From Bacillota bacterium (GTDB lineage: Bacteria > Bacillota > Sulfobacillia > JAJZYS01 > JAJZLH01): a stretch of 64,000 nt of DNA. Under the pieces are notes generated by a model, which saw nothing but the letters and a program-made list of their open reading frames with translations, ran no database searches and was not told the DNA's origin. Shown one piece after another: positions 26,913 through 36,887 of the stretch (position 1 is the first letter of the stretch; each line of letters opens with the position of its first letter). A program made the translations under genes and the position numbers. The stretch is taken from NCBI GenBank assembly GCA_021850485.1, contig JAJZLY010000029.1:16364-80363 (forward strand), given 5' to 3'.

Positions 26913-26931
26913 CACTATGAAAATTATAGTG
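26913..26931. promoter_or_regulatory. Inverted repeat between divergent hxlR-like and yceI-like genes, candidate operator
   Basis: CACTAT-gaaaatt-ATAGTG. Confidence 0.6.
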
Positions 26932-26974
26932 ATATGATCAGCCCGGACCGAACGTTGTCAGAGGAGGATTCAGA

Positions 26975-27487
26975 ATGGTTTGGGAATTCGACCCGGCCCA
27001 TACGTCGGCGCAGTTTGCAGTCCGCCACCTTGGGATCATGACGGTGCGCGGGCACATGAATCTGGTGCGGGGCCAACTGGAAACAGAAGGCGAGATGCCG
27101 ACCAAGGCCGAGGTGGCGCTCGACCCGAAGTCGATCGACACCCGTGAGCCGAACCGGGACACCCATCTGCGCTCCCCGGACTTTTTGCTGGCGGATCAGC
27201 ACCCGGAGATCGTGTTCAAGTCAACGGGCATCTCGGGACGCAGGGACAGCCTCAAGATCGTGGGAGAGTTGACCATCCGTGGTATCACCAAGCCGGTCGA
27301 GCTGACCGGGGAGATGACACCCGTGATTTCGGACCACCGGGGCCTGCCTCGCTTTGGTGTCAGCGTGGAGACCACCATCGACCGCAAGGAGTTCGGCATG
27401 GAGTGGAACCACTTGGTGGACAACGCTCTGATGGTTGGAGACCAGGTGAAAATCTCGGTTGAGGGCGAAGTCTTCCAACCGCAGTGA
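26975..27487 (+). CDS. YceI family protein
   Basis: WEFDPAHTSAQFAVRHLGIMTVRGHMNLVRG...LRSPDFLLADQHPEIVFKST...GELTIRGITKPVELTGE. Confidence 0.92.
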   Translation: MVWEFDPAHTSAQFAVRHLGIMTVRGHMNLVRGQLETEGEMPTKAEVALDPKSIDTREPNRDTHLRSPDFLLADQHPEIVFKSTGISGRRDSLKIVGELTIRGITKPVELTGEMTPVISDHRGLPRFGVSVETTIDRKEFGMEWNHLVDNALMVGDQVKISVEGEVFQPQ

Positions 27488-27511
27488 GCTGGACGAAACG
27501 CCTGTAAACCG

Positions 27512-27543
27512 CCGAGGCCGGCTTCCTAGGGAGCCGGCCTCGG
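27512..27543. terminator. Terminator hairpin between convergent yceI-like and gpsA genes
   Basis: CCGAGGCCGGCT-tcctaggg-AGCCGGCCTCGG, 12-bp perfect stem. Confidence 0.65.
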
Positions 27544-27560
27544 TCTGTGCCAGGCACGGT

Positions 27561-28553
27561 TCACGGTCCGGTTTGATCCTCCCGGGTCAGGGGCCGGGCC
27601 AGCAGGCGCGCCACCTCGTCGCGCGGCTGACAGCCCTCGAACAAGATGTGCGCCAGCGAAGACGCGATCGGCATCTCGACAGCGGATCGTTCGGCCAATG
27701 CCAGCGCTGCTCGGGTGGCGAACACGCCTTCGTAGACGTAGGGTGTGCGGTCCATCACCGTCTGCGGCGTCTCACCCCTGCCGATGGCCAAGCCCAGGGC
27801 CCGGTTTCGGCTGTGGTTGCTGGTGGCAGTGGCAAGCAGGTCTCCGAGTCCGGCCAGTCCTGCAAAGGTCATCGGCTGCGCCCCTTCGGCCACTCCCAGT
27901 CGAAAGATCTCGGCCAGCCCACGGGTGAGTAGCGCCGCCTTGACGTTGTCGCCCAGGCCGAGGCCGTCCAAGATGCCGGCGGCAATGGCCAAGACGTTTT
28001 TCAGAGCCCCGGCCAGTTCGACCCCCAGGCGGTCGGAAGAGGCGTATAGGCGAAAGGAGGGACAGGCCAGCAGATCCCGGGCCAAAGCGGCCATCGCTGC
28101 ATCAGGATGGGCCACCACCACCGCCGTCGGTTTCAGTTGGCCAACCTCTTCGGCGTGGCTTGGGCCGGACAGCTGCACAAGGTCCACACCGACTGCCGCC
28201 GCCACCTCGCTCATCCGGAAGAGCGACGGCAGTGCCAAGCCCTTGGCCGTCGACACGGCCAGGGCGGACCCGAGCAGCGGCGCACTGCGAGACAAGGTGT
28301 CGGCCATCGCCTGCGAAGGTACGGCGAAAATGCTCACCTCAGCCTCTGCCAAGGCCAGAGCTAGATCGCCCGTGACCGTCACCGCAGCCGGCAGCGTTAC
28401 GCCGGGTAGGTACACGGGATTGGTGCGCGTCTCGGCCAGTTGGCGGGCCATCTCCGGCCGTCTGGCGTACAGCCAGGTGTCGTCTGCGCGCTGACCGTAC
28501 AGAGCCGCCAGAGCAGTGCCAAAGCCACCGGCGCCGATGATCGCGATCTTCAT
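27561..28553 (-). CDS. gpsA: NAD(P)H-dependent glycerol-3-phosphate dehydrogenase
   Basis: MKIAIIGAGGFGTALAALYG; LSGPSHAEEVGQLKPTAVVV; AGALKNVLAIAAGILDGLGLGDNVKAALLTRG. Confidence 0.95.
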   Translation of the reverse strand: MKIAIIGAGGFGTALAALYGQRADDTWLYARRPEMARQLAETRTNPVYLPGVTLPAAVTVTGDLALALAEAEVSIFAVPSQAMADTLSRSAPLLGSALAVSTAKGLALPSLFRMSEVAAAVGVDLVQLSGPSHAEEVGQLKPTAVVVAHPDAAMAALARDLLACPSFRLYASSDRLGVELAGALKNVLAIAAGILDGLGLGDNVKAALLTRGLAEIFRLGVAEGAQPMTFAGLAGLGDLLATATSNHSRNRALGLAIGRGETPQTVMDRTPYVYEGVFATRAALALAERSAVEMPIASSLAHILFEGCQPRDEVARLLARPLTREDQTGP

Positions 28554-29128
28554 CTACGCACCGTAAGTCGTGGCTCTTCGTGGGCCAGCAGACGGCGGAT
28601 GTTGGGTGCATGGCGGATGAGCATCAGCAACCACAGGCCCAGCACCAGGATTCGACTGGGCGTCGAGGCCGGCAGGACCAGCAGGGTGATCAGGGCCCCT
28701 GTGGCACCAAGCAGGGCAGAACTGGACACGATGCGCGTGATCAGGAGCAGGCCCAAGAAGATCAAGACGGCTACCAGGGCGGCAAGCGGGCTGGTCAGGA
28801 GCAACACGCCGAGCGATACCGCCACCACCTTGCCACCGTGAAAGCGCAAGGTGAACGGGTAGGCGTGGCCGAGACCGGCGCCGAGGCCTCCCAACGCGAA
28901 ACCCCACGGTCCGACCAAGACAAAGCCGATCATTGCCGCGCAAGCTCCCTTGCCCGCATCCAGCAACAGAACCAGAAGGCCCGCCAATGGGCCAAGCGCC
29001 CGATTCACATTGGTTGCCCCGATATTGCCGGAGCCGACCTCCTGCAGACGGACGCCTTTCAGACTGGCCAGCAGCACGCCAAAGGGAATGGATCCGATCA
29101 GGTATCCGAACACGGCGCTCTGGACCAC
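28550..29128 (-). CDS. plsY: Glycerol-3-phosphate acyltransferase PlsY
   Basis: YLIGSIPFGVLLA, GSGNIGATNVNRALG, FTLRFHGGKVVA; GTG at 29128. Confidence 0.9.
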   Translation of the reverse strand: MVQSAVFGYLIGSIPFGVLLASLKGVRLQEVGSGNIGATNVNRALGPLAGLLVLLLDAGKGACAAMIGFVLVGPWGFALGGLGAGLGHAYPFTLRFHGGKVVAVSLGVLLLTSPLAALVAVLIFLGLLLITRIVSSSALLGATGALITLLVLPASTPSRILVLGLWLLMLIRHAPNIRRLLAHEEPRLTVRR

Positions 29129-29153
29129 CCGAAGCCCCCCTCGTCGGGATCGA

Positions 29154-30353
29154 TCAGAAGAAAATCGCCAGCCTGTACAGAAATGGGAAAGCCGGCGGCA
29201 ACAGTGCCGGTGTGTAAGTCTCGGTGCCGACCGTGAGGGTGATTCGGCCCGGCAGGCCCTGGCCCCCTGCCGTCGGCGCCCAGGTGACATGGACTGACGT
29301 CCCCTTGGCGCCCACCAAGAGCAACGGGTGGGCTAGGCGAAGCGGTACAGAGAAGCCAAACGGCAGGTGAGCCACGGCCACCACGGTGCCCGCCGCCAGC
29401 AGTGTGGTGGTGTAATGCCGGTTGACATAGGTGACAAGCTGCTGGATCGAGGAGAAAATCGGCCCGAATCCACCGGGACCGTCCAGATAGATGCCCACCA
29501 GAAGCGGGTGGCCGGGCAGGCTGGTGCGGATCGCCCAGTCCAGGTTGCGGCCGGATTGCGGTGTCCACCCGGTCTTTACCCCCAAGGTGCCGGGCACCCG
29601 GCTGAGCAGCTGGTTGAGATTGGTGACGGTACCGAGATCCGGGATAAAGATCTGCTTGGTGCGCACGATTTGGGCGAACGTCGGATTGGCCAAGGCGCGC
29701 AGGGTCAGGCTCAATAGGTCCTGCGGCGAGCCCTGGTCGGCCGGCGAGAGTCCGGACGGATCTTGATAGGACAGATGGGTAAGGCCCCAGGCCCTGGCCT
29801 GGGCATTCATCTGGGCGACAAAGGCACTTTCACCGCCAGGGTACATGCTGGCCAGGATGGATGCGGCGTTGTCGGCCGAGGGCAGCATCATGGCGTAGAG
29901 CAGTTGCGCCACCGAGTACTGCTGGCCTGCCAGCACCTGCATCACGCTGTCACCTTGAGCCAGTTCCTGGCGCGACTGCAGCTGCTCGGCGGCAGTGATG
30001 GTGGTGGTGCGACCCAACGGATAATTGGCGGAGTTCAGCACGACCATTGCGGTCATGATCTTGGTCAAAGAGGCCAGCGGCCAGGGCGTCTGGGCGACAG
30101 CAGCGGCCAGGGTCGCACCGCCGAGGGAGAGCGCGTAGCGAGGCGTCGGGAAACTAGGTAGCGGGGTCGAGGTGGACGGACCCGGCAACGCTGCCAGGGA
30201 CACTGGGGTGGCCTTGACCGGTACCTTGGCCACCCGGCCGACCACCAGGGAAGCGGCCGTTCCGAGCAGTACCAGGGCGATCAGCCAGCGAAAGAGGGTA
30301 CGCGTGAAGATGGCCTCCCTAGGGGCAGTGCGCGCATCACCAACAACGGTCAT
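29154..30353 (-). CDS. D-alanyl-D-alanine carboxypeptidase (S11 family)
   Basis: PLASLTKIMTAMVVL (SxxK), LPSADNAA (SxN), GVKTGWTPQSG (KTG), N-terminal TM. Confidence 0.88.
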   Translation of the reverse strand: MTVVGDARTAPREAIFTRTLFRWLIALVLLGTAASLVVGRVAKVPVKATPVSLAALPGPSTSTPLPSFPTPRYALSLGGATLAAAVAQTPWPLASLTKIMTAMVVLNSANYPLGRTTTITAAEQLQSRQELAQGDSVMQVLAGQQYSVAQLLYAMMLPSADNAASILASMYPGGESAFVAQMNAQARAWGLTHLSYQDPSGLSPADQGSPQDLLSLTLRALANPTFAQIVRTKQIFIPDLGTVTNLNQLLSRVPGTLGVKTGWTPQSGRNLDWAIRTSLPGHPLLVGIYLDGPGGFGPIFSSIQQLVTYVNRHYTTTLLAAGTVVAVAHLPFGFSVPLRLAHPLLLVGAKGTSVHVTWAPTAGGQGLPGRITLTVGTETYTPALLPPAFPFLYRLAIFF

Positions 30354-30538
30354 CCTACCCTATCGCCGCCTTTGGTGGCGACCGCGGCTCGAAGCTTCGC
30401 CCGATGGCATCGTGGCTTGGGACTCTGTGCCTTGACAGTGGCAGGAGAAAGAAGTACGGTACAAGAGTATTCGGAAGCCAATAGTTCGATATAGTATTAA
30501 AGGCGAGGTGGACGGAGACGGCGGATGCCTACGACCTG

Positions 30539-30976
30539 ATGGAATTGGTAGGACGAGCTCGGAATCTGGTGCTCAAGCGCCTGCGTGCTTCCTGGGGGGA
30601 ACTGCTGCCCGGCACCGATCTCAGTCTGGAAGAGGCGATGGTGTTGTTCAGTCTGCGTCAATGCGACCAGACCACACCCGGTGAACTAGCTACCAGACAC
30701 GAAGTGCCGAAGAGCACGATGACCGGGATCTTGGATCGCCTGGTGGACAAGGGACTGGTCCGAAGGTGGCCGGACGACGAAGATCGCCGCCAGGTGCACG
30801 TCTCGCTGGCTGAGGCGGGTCGGGACAAGAAGATCGATCCACGGCAGATTGGCGAGCGGATCAAGGCGGAGTTTGCCCACGCCCTCTCCCGGCTGGCCCC
30901 CACTGACTTCGAAAAATTGGATCAAGGCCTCAACGCTCTGATCGATGCCTTGCACAAGGAGGACGAAGCGCGATGA
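30539..30976 (+). CDS. MarR family transcriptional regulator
   Basis: TTPGELATRHEVPKSTMTGILDRLVDKGLVRRWPDDEDRRQVHVSLAEAG. Confidence 0.9.
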   Translation: MELVGRARNLVLKRLRASWGELLPGTDLSLEEAMVLFSLRQCDQTTPGELATRHEVPKSTMTGILDRLVDKGLVRRWPDDEDRRQVHVSLAEAGRDKKIDPRQIGERIKAEFAHALSRLAPTDFEKLDQGLNALIDALHKEDEAR

Positions 30977-31665
30977 AAGGACTCGGCAGGACTCTGATGA
31001 TTAACCTGGTGGTTTTGGTGGTGCTGGCTGGTGCAGCCTACATCGGCTACAGCTACTGGTATCAGGGCTACACCTATGTGACGACATCCAACGCCCAGGT
31101 CAGCGCGCCGATTGCCACCCTGTCGGCACCGGGTACCGGCGTGCTCACCAACTGGACGGTCTACCTCGGTGAACGGGTTAGCAAGGGTCAGCTGCTGGGA
31201 GACGTTGCCGTGACCAGTCATGCAACAGGCACCGCTACCAGCGCCAGTGCCCCCGTGTCCACGCTGACTCAGATCCCAGTCAAGGCGACCAGCGCCGGAG
31301 TGATCGGCCAAGTCGACATCCCCAACGGATCAGCCGTGGAAGTGGGTCTACCACTGGCCAGCCTGGTCCAAACCAGCCAGCTGTATCTGATTGCCAACGT
31401 CGCCGAAACCTCCATCGCCAGCGTGCATATCGGCCAAAAGGCGACGATCACGGTCAGCGCCTACCCCAACCAGACCTTCACCGGCTATGTGTCCGAGATC
31501 GGACCGGCCACCGCCGGCAGCTTTTCGCTGCTGCCTACGCAGAACACCACGACCGACTTCACGCCGGTCACCCAGGTGATCCCGGTGCTCATCCGCCTCG
31601 ACTCCACCTTCGGTGACGCCCTGCGGGCCGGAGAGAGCGCCACGGTGCAGATTTCGATCCACTAG
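30973..31665 (+). CDS. HlyD/EmrA-type membrane fusion protein
   Basis: N-terminal TM; VTTSNAQVSAPIATLSAPGTGVLTNWTVYLGERVSKGQLL biotinyl-lipoyl-like domain. Confidence 0.85.
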   Translation: MKGLGRTLMINLVVLVVLAGAAYIGYSYWYQGYTYVTTSNAQVSAPIATLSAPGTGVLTNWTVYLGERVSKGQLLGDVAVTSHATGTATSASAPVSTLTQIPVKATSAGVIGQVDIPNGSAVEVGLPLASLVQTSQLYLIANVAETSIASVHIGQKATITVSAYPNQTFTGYVSEIGPATAGSFSLLPTQNTTTDFTPVTQVIPVLIRLDSTFGDALRAGESATVQISIH

Positions 31666-31677
31666 GAGGGTGCGACC

Positions 31678-33195
31678 ATGGCCCAGAACCAAGAGGTGAG
31701 CGGTTCCTGGGGTCTGGCCCTGGCCGTGACCGTGATTGGTGCCTTCATGGCCATCCTCGACTCATCGATCGTCAATGTCGCCATCCCGCACATCATGCTG
31801 GTCTTCGGCGCGTCCACCCAATCCGTGCAGTGGATCGTTACGATCTATCTGCTGGCCTTGGGCGTGGTCGTTCCGCTCAGCGGATGGCTGTCCGACCGGG
31901 TCGGAATGAAGCAGCTATACATCGCGTCCCTGGTGGTGTTCACTTTCGGGTCGGCCTTGTCCGCCATCTCCCCGACGCTGAGCTTTTTGATCGTGGCCCG
32001 GGTGATCCAGGCGGTCGGCGGCGGCATGATCATGCCGGTCACCATGTCGATGGTCTACCGGATGGTGCCGAGGGACCGGATCGGCACGGCGATGGGATTT
32101 TGGGGGCTGTCGTTGCTCCTGGCACCGGCGCTTGGGCCGACCCTCGGCGGGTACTTGGTGCAGTATGTAGACTGGCGATGGATCTTTACCATCAACATTC
32201 CGATCGGCATCCTCGGTTCGATGGCTGCCTTTGCCTGGCTGCCGAACTTCACGCATCACCCAGCTGGCCGTCTGGATTGGCTGGGGGCGATCAGTTCGGC
32301 GACCGGATTGTTTTTCTTGTTGTTTGCCTTTACCGAAGGGCAGGCCTGGGGCTGGGGAGCCGAATCGATCGTTTTCTTCTTCTACGCCGCCGTGGTGGCG
32401 CTTGGCTTCTTCGTGGTCTGGGAATTGTACGGTGCCAAGCAGCCCCTGCTGGACCTCAGGGTCTTTCGCTACGGGTCGTACACGGCCAGCATTATCGCCT
32501 CCGTGATCATCAACGTCGGCATGTTTTCCGCGCTGTTCTTCGTGCCGCTGTTCTTGCAGAACCTGCGCGGACTATCGCCCTTTGACACCGGTCTGGCGAT
32601 GATGCCGGGGGCGCTTGCCACCGGTGTGATGATGCCGTTTGCCGGCCGCATCTACGACCGGATCGGACCGGTCATCCCGGGCGTGGTAGGCTTTGTGGTG
32701 ATGGCTTACGGCACGTTTTTGTTCCATACGATGACCGCCACGGTGCCGATCTCCCTGATCGTCTCTTGGATGGTCATCCGCGGCCTGGGCATGGGGCTGT
32801 GCATGATGCCGCTGATGACCGGCGGCATGTCGGTGGTGCCGATTGCGATGATTCCGCGGGCGAGCGCTGTCCAAAACATCATGCAGCGGATCGCCGGATC
32901 GTTTGGCATCGCCATCTTGACCTCGGTGATGCTGAACCAGCAGGGCGCCTATGCCTCCCAGATCAGTTCTACCCTGACCGCCGCCTCGCCGATGGCGCCA
33001 TCCATTTTGGCCCAGGGTCCGAATCTGTTGGTTCAGCTATGGCAGGAGGTGCAGGGCCTGGCCCTGATCCGGGCCATGGACAACGTCTTCGTGCTGGCGG
33101 CAGCACTATTGCTGGTAGCGGTGATCCCCGTGCTGTTCGTCCGCCGGCACCTGAATCCGGACGCAGAGGCTGCGGGCCTGGCCATGGTGGAGTGA
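31678..33195 (+). CDS. DHA2-type MFS drug transporter (EmrB/QacA)
   Basis: AFMAILDSSIVNVAIPHIM; WIVTIYLLALGVVVPLSGWLSDRVGMKQLYI; 14-TM-type profile. Confidence 0.92.
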   Translation: MAQNQEVSGSWGLALAVTVIGAFMAILDSSIVNVAIPHIMLVFGASTQSVQWIVTIYLLALGVVVPLSGWLSDRVGMKQLYIASLVVFTFGSALSAISPTLSFLIVARVIQAVGGGMIMPVTMSMVYRMVPRDRIGTAMGFWGLSLLLAPALGPTLGGYLVQYVDWRWIFTINIPIGILGSMAAFAWLPNFTHHPAGRLDWLGAISSATGLFFLLFAFTEGQAWGWGAESIVFFFYAAVVALGFFVVWELYGAKQPLLDLRVFRYGSYTASIIASVIINVGMFSALFFVPLFLQNLRGLSPFDTGLAMMPGALATGVMMPFAGRIYDRIGPVIPGVVGFVVMAYGTFLFHTMTATVPISLIVSWMVIRGLGMGLCMMPLMTGGMSVVPIAMIPRASAVQNIMQRIAGSFGIAILTSVMLNQQGAYASQISSTLTAASPMAPSILAQGPNLLVQLWQEVQGLALIRAMDNVFVLAAALLLVAVIPVLFVRRHLNPDAEAAGLAMVE

Positions 33196-33196
33196 G

Positions 33197-33808
33197 ATGA
33201 GCGCGGCACTGGTCCCGATTGCCGTAGGGTTTGTGGCGATGGCGGTTTCCGTCTTGGTGATCTTGAACCTGAGCCTGGCGGCTGGAGCCAGGGCGGTGCC
33301 AGATGCCGCCGGCGAGACGGCTGCTGAGACTCAAGAGCAACCGCCCGTTGCCGAAGACCAGCAGCTCAAGCGCCAAGAACCAGATCAGGAGTCCGGACTG
33401 GACCTACCGTCCTTCCAGGACCTAGATGCGTTGCGCCGCCTGCCTGGCGTGCGCGGCGTGGCCCTGTGGGGCGCGCACGGTGCCGTGCTGCGGGCCGAGG
33501 GCGAGCTCTTGGAGACGATCTTGCCGGAGGCGGCGCGGGTGCTAGACACGTTGCGCCAGGCAGGGGGAGCAGTTGGCTCCGGGCCCTGGATGTCGTTCAA
33601 GGTCGAGGGCTTGACCGGTTCCATCTACGGCGCCCGCATGCACGGCGTTTCCTTGGTGGTGGTTACGGACCCCTCTGCCGAGGCGAGCCAGATCGAACGC
33701 CAGCTCTACCAGACCACCTTGCACACACCTGCTGAGCTGGCGCAGACCGATGCGCGCCCGGCGTCTGATGACCTGGATGAGCCGACCGAGCTGGAGGCCT
33801 CGCCGTAG
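33197..33808 (+). CDS. Membrane-anchored protein with possible roadblock/LC7-like domain
   Basis: N-terminal TM, acidic linker, then LDALRRLPGVRGVALWGAHGAVLRAEG...SIYGARMHGVSLVVVTD. Confidence 0.55.
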   Translation: MSAALVPIAVGFVAMAVSVLVILNLSLAAGARAVPDAAGETAAETQEQPPVAEDQQLKRQEPDQESGLDLPSFQDLDALRRLPGVRGVALWGAHGAVLRAEGELLETILPEAARVLDTLRQAGGAVGSGPWMSFKVEGLTGSIYGARMHGVSLVVVTDPSAEASQIERQLYQTTLHTPAELAQTDARPASDDLDEPTELEASP

Positions 33809-33858
33809 AGGTGCGCACTCCCGTCACCGATACGATCGGTTCGACCGGCCATCTGTTG

Positions 33859-34488
33859 CTAGATAAGGGTATCAAACTGCCGGTCACCGGCGTCCCCCAA
33901 TCCAGGCACGATGAAGGCCTGCTCATTGAGGACGCTGTCTAGGGCTGCGGCGTAGACTTTGACAGCCGGTGCCTTCTTGGCGATCAGACTGACTCCGGCG
34001 GGTGCCGCCACGACGCACAGCAGCCGGATCTCTTGGACCTTTGCCTGGGTCAGAAGGTCTGCGGCGAAGGCCGCTGATCCGCCGGTAGCCAGCATCGGGT
34101 CGAGCAGGATGGCGATTTTGCCCGAAATGGCCGCCGGCAGTTTGGCGTAGTAGGGCACCGGCAGCCGGGAGTCCTCGTCCCGATAGACCCCAAGATGACA
34201 AACGGCGGCGCCGGGGAACAGGGCGTGCACCGCATCGATCATGCCCAGCCCAGCGCGCAGCACCGGCACCAGGACCAGCCGAGCGCTTTCGAGTCGCGCT
34301 CCTGCGGTCCGGGCCAGCGGAGTGGTGACGGTCACCGGCTCGGTTGCCAGATCTGCCGTGGCTCCGACCGCCAGCACGGTGGCGATATCCCGCAGGGCCG
34401 CACGGAACGCCGCTGGTTCGGTGCGGGCGTCGCGCAGCTGGGTCAGGCGATCGTCGATCAGAGGGTGGCGGAGGACAGTAAATGGCAC
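33859..34488 (-). CDS. upp: Uracil phosphoribosyltransferase
   Basis: LVPVLRAGLGMIDAVHALFPGA, ILLDPMLATGGSAAFAADLL, VPGLGDAGDRQFDT. Confidence 0.93.
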   Translation of the reverse strand: MPFTVLRHPLIDDRLTQLRDARTEPAAFRAALRDIATVLAVGATADLATEPVTVTTPLARTAGARLESARLVLVPVLRAGLGMIDAVHALFPGAAVCHLGVYRDEDSRLPVPYYAKLPAAISGKIAILLDPMLATGGSAAFAADLLTQAKVQEIRLLCVVAAPAGVSLIAKKAPAVKVYAAALDSVLNEQAFIVPGLGDAGDRQFDTLI

Positions 34489-34565
34489 AGCGATCCCTCG
34501 CTTTTGACTTGGAACTGGTGCTCCTTAGGCCCTTGGCTTCGAGTGCGCAACAGTCCTTCCTGTTC

Positions 34566-35498
34566 CTAGGTCTCGGACCGGATCGGCAGTTCAGGCGGCG
34601 GGGCCGGCCTGCGCCGAGCCAGACTCACCATCGAAACGGCACCGACCACCAGGCCGCCGCCCGCATAGCCTTGGACGGATAGCACCTGGCCCAAGATCAG
34701 TCCACCCGCCAAGGCGGCGGCAGCGGCCTCAGCAGTGGCGATCACCGCCGCCTCGGTGGCGGTCATCCGGCTCACGCCCCACAGGTAGAGGCCAAAGGGA
34801 ATGAGCGTGCCGCCGACCACCACGGCCGCAACCAGCAGCCAATCTGAAGGTGTCAAGGCGGGCGCATGCCAGGGCGGAGCGAAAAGGGAAAAGGCGACGC
34901 CACCCGCCACAAAGCCATAGGCGGTGGTGGGCCAAGGCCCAATGCGCGCCATCAACCGGGCCGGATAAAGGGTGTAAAAGGCAGCCGCCACCGCCGAGCC
35001 AAGGCCAAAAAACAGGGCCGCCGGCGAGATGTCGGCGCCGGCTCCAGAAAGGGCGAGCAAGGTGGTCCCCAGCACGGCGAGTGCCACGCCGCCGACCACC
35101 CGGACGGCGGGTCGCACTTCCCGAGCCACAAGCTGCCAGCCCACGACCAGGGCCGGGGAGAGATACTGCAAAAAGGTGGCCGTGGCGACGTTTGAAACGG
35201 CGATGGCGGCGAAGTACGTGAACTGGACCAACCCCAGGCCCAAGATGCCAAAGACGGCCAGCGGCAGCAGATCGCGCCGCAGATTGATCTTAGGTCGGAG
35301 CACCAGGCTGAGCACCAGCCCCGAGCCGAGCATGCGCACGGTCACTAACCAAGCCGGGGAGACAAGAAGCTGCTGAAACAAGATCTGGGCCAGCGTTCCG
35401 GATAGTCCCCACAGGCAAGCGGCGACCAGCACCGCCACTACGGCCAAGCGGTGATCAGAAGGCGGCCATGCAAGACGCCGCTGACGGGCGAAGTTCAT
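34566..35498 (-). CDS. EamA/DMT family transporter
   Basis: Ten-TM EamA-like pattern; two-repeat structure. Confidence 0.85.
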   Translation of the reverse strand: MNFARQRRLAWPPSDHRLAVVAVLVAACLWGLSGTLAQILFQQLLVSPAWLVTVRMLGSGLVLSLVLRPKINLRRDLLPLAVFGILGLGLVQFTYFAAIAVSNVATATFLQYLSPALVVGWQLVAREVRPAVRVVGGVALAVLGTTLLALSGAGADISPAALFFGLGSAVAAAFYTLYPARLMARIGPWPTTAYGFVAGGVAFSLFAPPWHAPALTPSDWLLVAAVVVGGTLIPFGLYLWGVSRMTATEAAVIATAEAAAAALAGGLILGQVLSVQGYAGGGLVVGAVSMVSLARRRPAPPPELPIRSET

Positions 35499-36793
35499 GG
35501 CGCCTTCTTTCGTCGGCGGCTGAACCCCGGCTCGGAGCGATCAGCGATGGCGCCAGTGCGAAAAGACGACCCGTGTCGGGTGGAGTCGTAGAGTTCTTGA
35601 CCAGCCGAACCCAGCGTCGAGGCCCACAGCATGGCGTCGTCGCCATAGCGCTGGCGGATCTGGTCTACCGTCTCAGCCAGTGCCCGTTTGGCGTGCCCAG
35701 GCGCGTCGAACAAGGTGGCCGGCTCCGGTGCCATCGGCACCAGACCGGACACGGAAACGCCGGCAAGTCGGCATGGGAAGATACTCTCGGGGAATCTGGC
35801 CAGTAGGGTCAGCGCGTAGCGGAAGATCTCCTCGGTTAGGCAAGCCGGCTGCTTGGCGGTCAGTTGTCGATCGTGCGTGGAAAATGCTCTGTCGCGCACG
35901 GTGAGAGAGATCTGTCTGCCTGCCAGACCGGCGCGGCGCAGCCGTGATGCGACCTGATCGGCCAGCGCCAGGAGGATCGGTCTCAGGTCGTCGGGACCGG
36001 CGATGTCTTGGGCGAAGGTGAGCTCGTGGCTGATCGACTTGGCCGCCGCCGCCGCCACTTTCACAGTCGCCGAGCCGTCGCCCCGCAGATCGGCCTGAAA
36101 GGTGTTCCCCACCTGACCGATCAGGGACGTGAGCTGGTGCGGTGTGGTCGCCGCCAGCTGGCCAATGGTCAGGATGGAAAATGCACGCAGACGTGCCGCC
36201 GTCTTCGGCCCGATGCCGTGGAAGGCTTCAATCGGCAGTGGATGCAGCACTCTGGCGACATCTGCCGGCTGTAGTTGAAACACGCCGGAGGACTCGCGCT
36301 TGGCGATGTGTGACGCCATCTTCGCCAAGAACCGGGTGGTCGAGACGCCGATCGAAACGGGCAGGTTCAATTCCGTCCGGATCGCCCGGCGGATCTCAAC
36401 GCAGGCCGCCACGGCACCTTGAGCCAGCGCCGGGCAGCCTTGAAGGTCGAAGAAGGCTTCGTCGATGGATACCCACTCGACCAGTGGGGTGAACCGCTCC
36501 AGCAAAGCGCCCATCGCCCGCTGGCTGCGGCGGTAGAGTTCGTGGTCTGGCGGCGTCACAACCAGGTCTGGGCAAGCGGCCAGTGCCTGCCCCAGCGGCA
36601 TGGCCGTGCGCACACCTAGAGCCCTGGCTTCGTAGCTGGCGGTCAGGACGATCGATCGCCGGTCGCTGGGGTCGATGGCCACTGCCAGCGGCCGCCCGGC
36701 GAGCGACGGGTCGGCGATTACTGCACAACTGGCGAACATGGCATTCACGTCGACCAGACATATCGTCGTGCCGACAGCGAGCACACTACTCAC
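35495..36793 (-). CDS. dinB: Y-family DNA polymerase (DinB/Pol IV-like)
   Basis: LVDVNAMFASC; YEARALGVRTAMPLGQAL; WVSIDEAFFDLQG; VSIGVSTTRFLAKMASHIAK; GIGPKTAARL. Confidence 0.9.
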   Translation of the reverse strand: MSSVLAVGTTICLVDVNAMFASCAVIADPSLAGRPLAVAIDPSDRRSIVLTASYEARALGVRTAMPLGQALAACPDLVVTPPDHELYRRSQRAMGALLERFTPLVEWVSIDEAFFDLQGCPALAQGAVAACVEIRRAIRTELNLPVSIGVSTTRFLAKMASHIAKRESSGVFQLQPADVARVLHPLPIEAFHGIGPKTAARLRAFSILTIGQLAATTPHQLTSLIGQVGNTFQADLRGDGSATVKVAAAAAKSISHELTFAQDIAGPDDLRPILLALADQVASRLRRAGLAGRQISLTVRDRAFSTHDRQLTAKQPACLTEEIFRYALTLLARFPESIFPCRLAGVSVSGLVPMAPEPATLFDAPGHAKRALAETVDQIRQRYGDDAMLWASTLGSAGQELYDSTRHGSSFRTGAIADRSEPGFSRRRKKAP

Positions 36794-36887
36794 TTAGGTG
36801 CCTCCGATCGATAATGCAGAAGGGCTCTTCGGCTCCCTGATGGAAGCACCTTCAGGCTGGGACGACTGGAAGTCCAAGGAGGATGTC

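Noticed and set aside
30478-30500. MarR operator AATAGTTCGATATAGTATT before the MarR-EmrAB operon
   Set aside because: AT-rich and well placed, but the half-sites match poorly (AATAGTT versus AATACTA), so it was not reported as a feature
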